Shown one piece after another: positions 4,984-5,926 of a stretch of DNA of 5,926 bases. The notes below the pieces were generated by a model. It worked only from the letters and a program-made list of their open reading frames with translations. It had not been told where the DNA came from and did no database searches. The stretch comes from CAYNMC01 sp964398365 (lineage in GTDB: Bacteria; Patescibacteriota; Microgenomatia; UBA1400; CAYNMC01): assembly GCA_964398365.1 (NCBI GenBank), contig CAYNMC010000024.1, forward strand, positions 1-5,926. The letters are read 5' to 3'. The position numbers were made by a program, and so were the translations under genes. The stretch's first letter is position 1. Each line of letters opens with the position of its first letter.

Positions 4984-5011
4984 AAAGTTTGCCTGGTAAG
5001 CGTCAAACTTT
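4984..5011 (-). terminator. Hairpin overlapping the stop of the small secreted protein
   Basis: AAAGTTTG (4984-4991) and CAAACTTT (5004-5011) are perfect inverted repeats with a 12-nt loop. The stop codon of the minus-strand gene (5005-5003) lies in the first stem on that strand. A short TTT then AGGG follows, so it is at best a weak intrinsic terminator. Confidence 0.4.
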
Positions 5012-5431
5012 GATGCGGTAGATTTTGATGACTTTCTGGCCGGAGTTAAGAAAAGAGGTAATTTTCAGGCGGGCGTTGGTGATGTGGCGATGGTAACTGC
5101 AGACACCGGCAGAGCAGGTACCAAAAAGCAAAGTTTTGGTCGAAGTGTCGCCCAAAATAACGGTGCCGCTAACGCCCTGCGGAATACCATTGGCGGTATA
5201 AGTGAGTTCATAAGAGCCAGATTTGAGATTGTTAAAACCACTAAAATCGATGAGGAGTGCCTGCCGGTCAGCCCGCAGTCTTACCCAAGCTTTGACGCCT
5301 TGGCTAGAGGTTACTGCGCTTGTTGTCCTTTTGACTGTGGTTTTACTCACTCTTTTTTTAGCAGCCAAGACCGGGGAGTCGGCCAGAAAAAATAAAAGGA
5401 TTAAAATGATAAAGAGGCTAAACTTTTTCAT
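5003..5431 (-). CDS. Small secreted hypothetical protein with GTCSxGVCxYH motif
   Basis: This 142-residue protein has a clear N-terminal signal: basic MKK, a hydrophobic core to about residue 18, and a likely cut after VLA near 23. A basic Ser/Thr/Lys linker (about 24-44) is followed by a beta-rich domain. The domain contains the YELTYTANGIPQGVSG region, the motif LFGTCSAGVCSYHRHI with two Cys four residues apart, and a closing strand KVIKIYRIKV. The paired Cys could form a disulphide or, with the His residues, bind a ligand or metal. I recall similar short secreted proteins in CPR genomes but know no function. ATG at 5431 is used; a GTG directly before it at 5434 is possible. TACAAT (5447-5442) is a candidate -10 box so close to the start that the message may be nearly leaderless. 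It appears to be a single-gene unit. Confidence 0.8.
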   Translation of the reverse strand: MKKFSLFIILILLFFLADSPVLAAKKRVSKTTVKRTTSAVTSSQGVKAWVRLRADRQALLIDFSGFNNLKSGSYELTYTANGIPQGVSGTVILGDTSTKTLLFGTCSAGVCSYHRHITNARLKITSFLNSGQKVIKIYRIKV

Positions 5432-5441
5432 CACTAAACCA

Positions 5442-5447
5442 ATTGTA
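5442..5447 (-). promoter_or_regulatory. Candidate -10 box of the secreted-protein gene
   Basis: TACAAT on the minus strand (5447 to 5442) matches five of six bases of the -10 consensus and lies 10 nt before the ATG at 5431. No good -35 box is visible at the usual distance. If real, transcription would start about at the initiation codon. Confidence 0.3.
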
Positions 5448-5596
5448 ACATAGTTAGTGGGAACGTAGCTAGTTGATAGCAGAGGTGACTATACCATATT
5501 TAGCGGAAGTATAAGCGAGAGTGGTAGAGGTAGTGTTAGTTTAGTTATTTATAACTTAGTTAGTCCATTTAGTAGAGTTAGCATAGCACAATTTAT
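5448..5596. other. Non-coding TAG-rich, C-poor tract
   Basis: TAG trinucleotides recur roughly every ten bases on the plus strand, often as TAGTTAG or TTAGTTAG (for example 5451-5457 and 5563-5570), and C is scarce. All plus-strand frames are closed and no minus-strand frame runs far. It separates the secreted-protein gene from the integrase region and could be a degenerate simple repeat or a leader region. Confidence 0.5.
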
Positions 5597-5636
5597 TTCA
5601 TCACAAAATCTTGCGATCGCAAAAATTTGTGATGAA
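5597..5636. repeat. 40-bp near-perfect palindrome
   Basis: The arms TTCATCACAAA (5597-5607) and TTTGTGATGAA (5626-5636) are exact inverted repeats. Their centre TTGCGATCGCAA (5611-5622) is itself a perfect 12-bp palindrome. Only two positions per arm (5608 and 5610 against 5625 and 5623) break the full 40-bp symmetry. It lies about 55 nt upstream of the tandem repeats that precede the integrase core. It may be a dimeric-protein operator, a terminator for the minus-strand side, or a recombination or replication site; nothing in the sequence decides. Confidence 0.85.
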
Positions 5637-5669
5637 TTCAGGGCAGATGAAATTGAAGATTATTATTAA

Positions 5670-5926
5670 CATAAATCAATTTACCTAGCTGAATTATCCT
5701 GTTCTCTAATCTTACAGAATTATTCTGTTCTTCAATCTAAAGAATTATCCTGTTCTTTAATCTACAGAAGAGCGGTAAGAAGAAAATTATTGTTTAAGAA
5801 AAAGGCAGAAAAAATTAACCCTCACCCTGGGAAATACACTAAAGGTTATCCCGGAGAAGAAATTCAGGTAGATACCACCGAACCATTTGGTAAAAACAAA
5901 GGCATACTAATTAACTTTATTGATGA
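5670..5926 (+). CDS. Integrase/transposase (rve-type catalytic core), partial, 3' end outside window
   Basis: The frame is open from after a TAA at 5667-5669 to the window edge, but contains no ATG. A normal start is not visible, so the 5' part is either frameshifted or this is a remnant. The recognisable part begins after a Lys/Arg-rich stretch (from about 5766): KINPHPGKYTKGYPGEEIQ, then VDTTEPFGKNKGILINFID. The Asp in QVDTT is the probable first catalytic residue of an RNase H-fold DDE core, and the GILINFID strand is typical of IS481/IS3-type and related integrases. The second Asp and the Glu would lie beyond 5926. A short upstream frame (5647-5688) begins MKLKIIININQFT and could be its broken N-terminus, needing a shift near 5680-5690. 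The 25-nt repeats lie inside this open frame. Confidence 0.7.
5691..5766 (+). repeat. Three tandem 25-26-nt repeats ahead of the integrase core
   Basis: Units at 5691-5716 (26 nt), 5717-5741 (25 nt) and 5742-5766 (25 nt) follow each other without a gap. Each begins GAATTAT, continues with C/T then CTGTTCT, and ends AATCT plus an A-rich tail. The first and third differ by one substitution and one inserted base. The length is not a multiple of three, so the repetition is at the DNA level, not a protein repeat. Adjacent repeats of 19-26 bp beside an rve-type transposase recall the multiple transposase binding sites at the ends of Tn7-, Tn552- or Mu-like elements; the link here is inference. Confidence 0.88.

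Noticed and set aside
5084..5453. Plus-strand frames of 103 and 76 codons
   Set aside because: They are antisense shadows of the secreted protein, which has a clear signal peptide and motif on the minus strand.
5613..5620. GCGATCGC as a cyanobacterial HIP1 repeat
   Set aside because: It occurs only once in the window and is explained as the centre of the larger palindrome; nothing else suggests a cyanobacterium.
5691..5766. CRISPR array
   Set aside because: The three units abut without spacers and no cas gene is present.

Overview
This is an AT-rich window that reads like a piece of a small-genome bacterium, most likely a Patescibacteria/CPR member. That placement is an inference. It rests on the absence of any Shine-Dalgarno-like sequence ahead of the four intact protein genes, a small secreted protein carrying a GTCSxGVCxYH signature that I associate with CPR genomes, a RAYT-type transposase, and a compact mix of housekeeping and mobile DNA. 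There is no rRNA or marker gene to confirm it.

Left part (1-2350, minus strand): a GC-rich hairpin-bearing non-coding stretch (1-274) is followed by a 315-residue protein with nucleotidyltransferase-like (AbiEii-like) motifs (275-1222). Just upstream lies a complete IS1595-family insertion sequence (1242-2081). It has matching inverted ends and a perfect 8-bp target duplication, but its transposase carries a single frameshift. On the far side of the IS is a short Cro/C1-type helix-turn-helix gene (2082-2268) broken by two one-base deletions. Removing the IS and one target copy on paper puts the HTH stop codon 11 nt before the nucleotidyltransferase start. The ancestral arrangement was therefore a two-gene regulator-nucleotidyltransferase operon resembling a toxin-antitoxin or phage-defence pair, now split by the IS. 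This is the most interesting reading of the window.

Middle part (2445-4178): a tRNA-Ser(UGA) gene with encoded CCA (minus strand) sits beside a RAYT-like Y1 transposase (2652-3284, plus strand). Four copies of the 13-nt palindrome AGGGGTAACCCCT flank the transposase: two direct copies upstream, one direct and one inverted downstream. This is the layout of a self-associated REP/RAYT unit. A consensus TTGACA box lies between the two upstream palindromes. A converging minus-strand gene encodes a membrane-anchored or secreted calcineurin-like metallophosphoesterase with all the usual metal-binding motifs. The stop codons of both converging genes are buried in the palindromes between them.

Right part (4179-5926): a badly decayed second IS1595-type transposase of a different lineage (4381-4900, plus strand; one nonsense codon and two frameshifts), then a small secreted hypothetical protein (5003-5431, minus strand), then a TAG-rich non-coding tract, a 40-bp near-perfect palindrome (5597-5636), three tandem 25-26-nt repeats (5691-5766), and the start of an rve-type integrase/transposase catalytic core that runs off the window end. 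Three or four unrelated transposition systems within 6 kb mark this as an accessory, insertion-prone region. The damage is confined to the IS genes and the HTH gene, while the other genes are intact.
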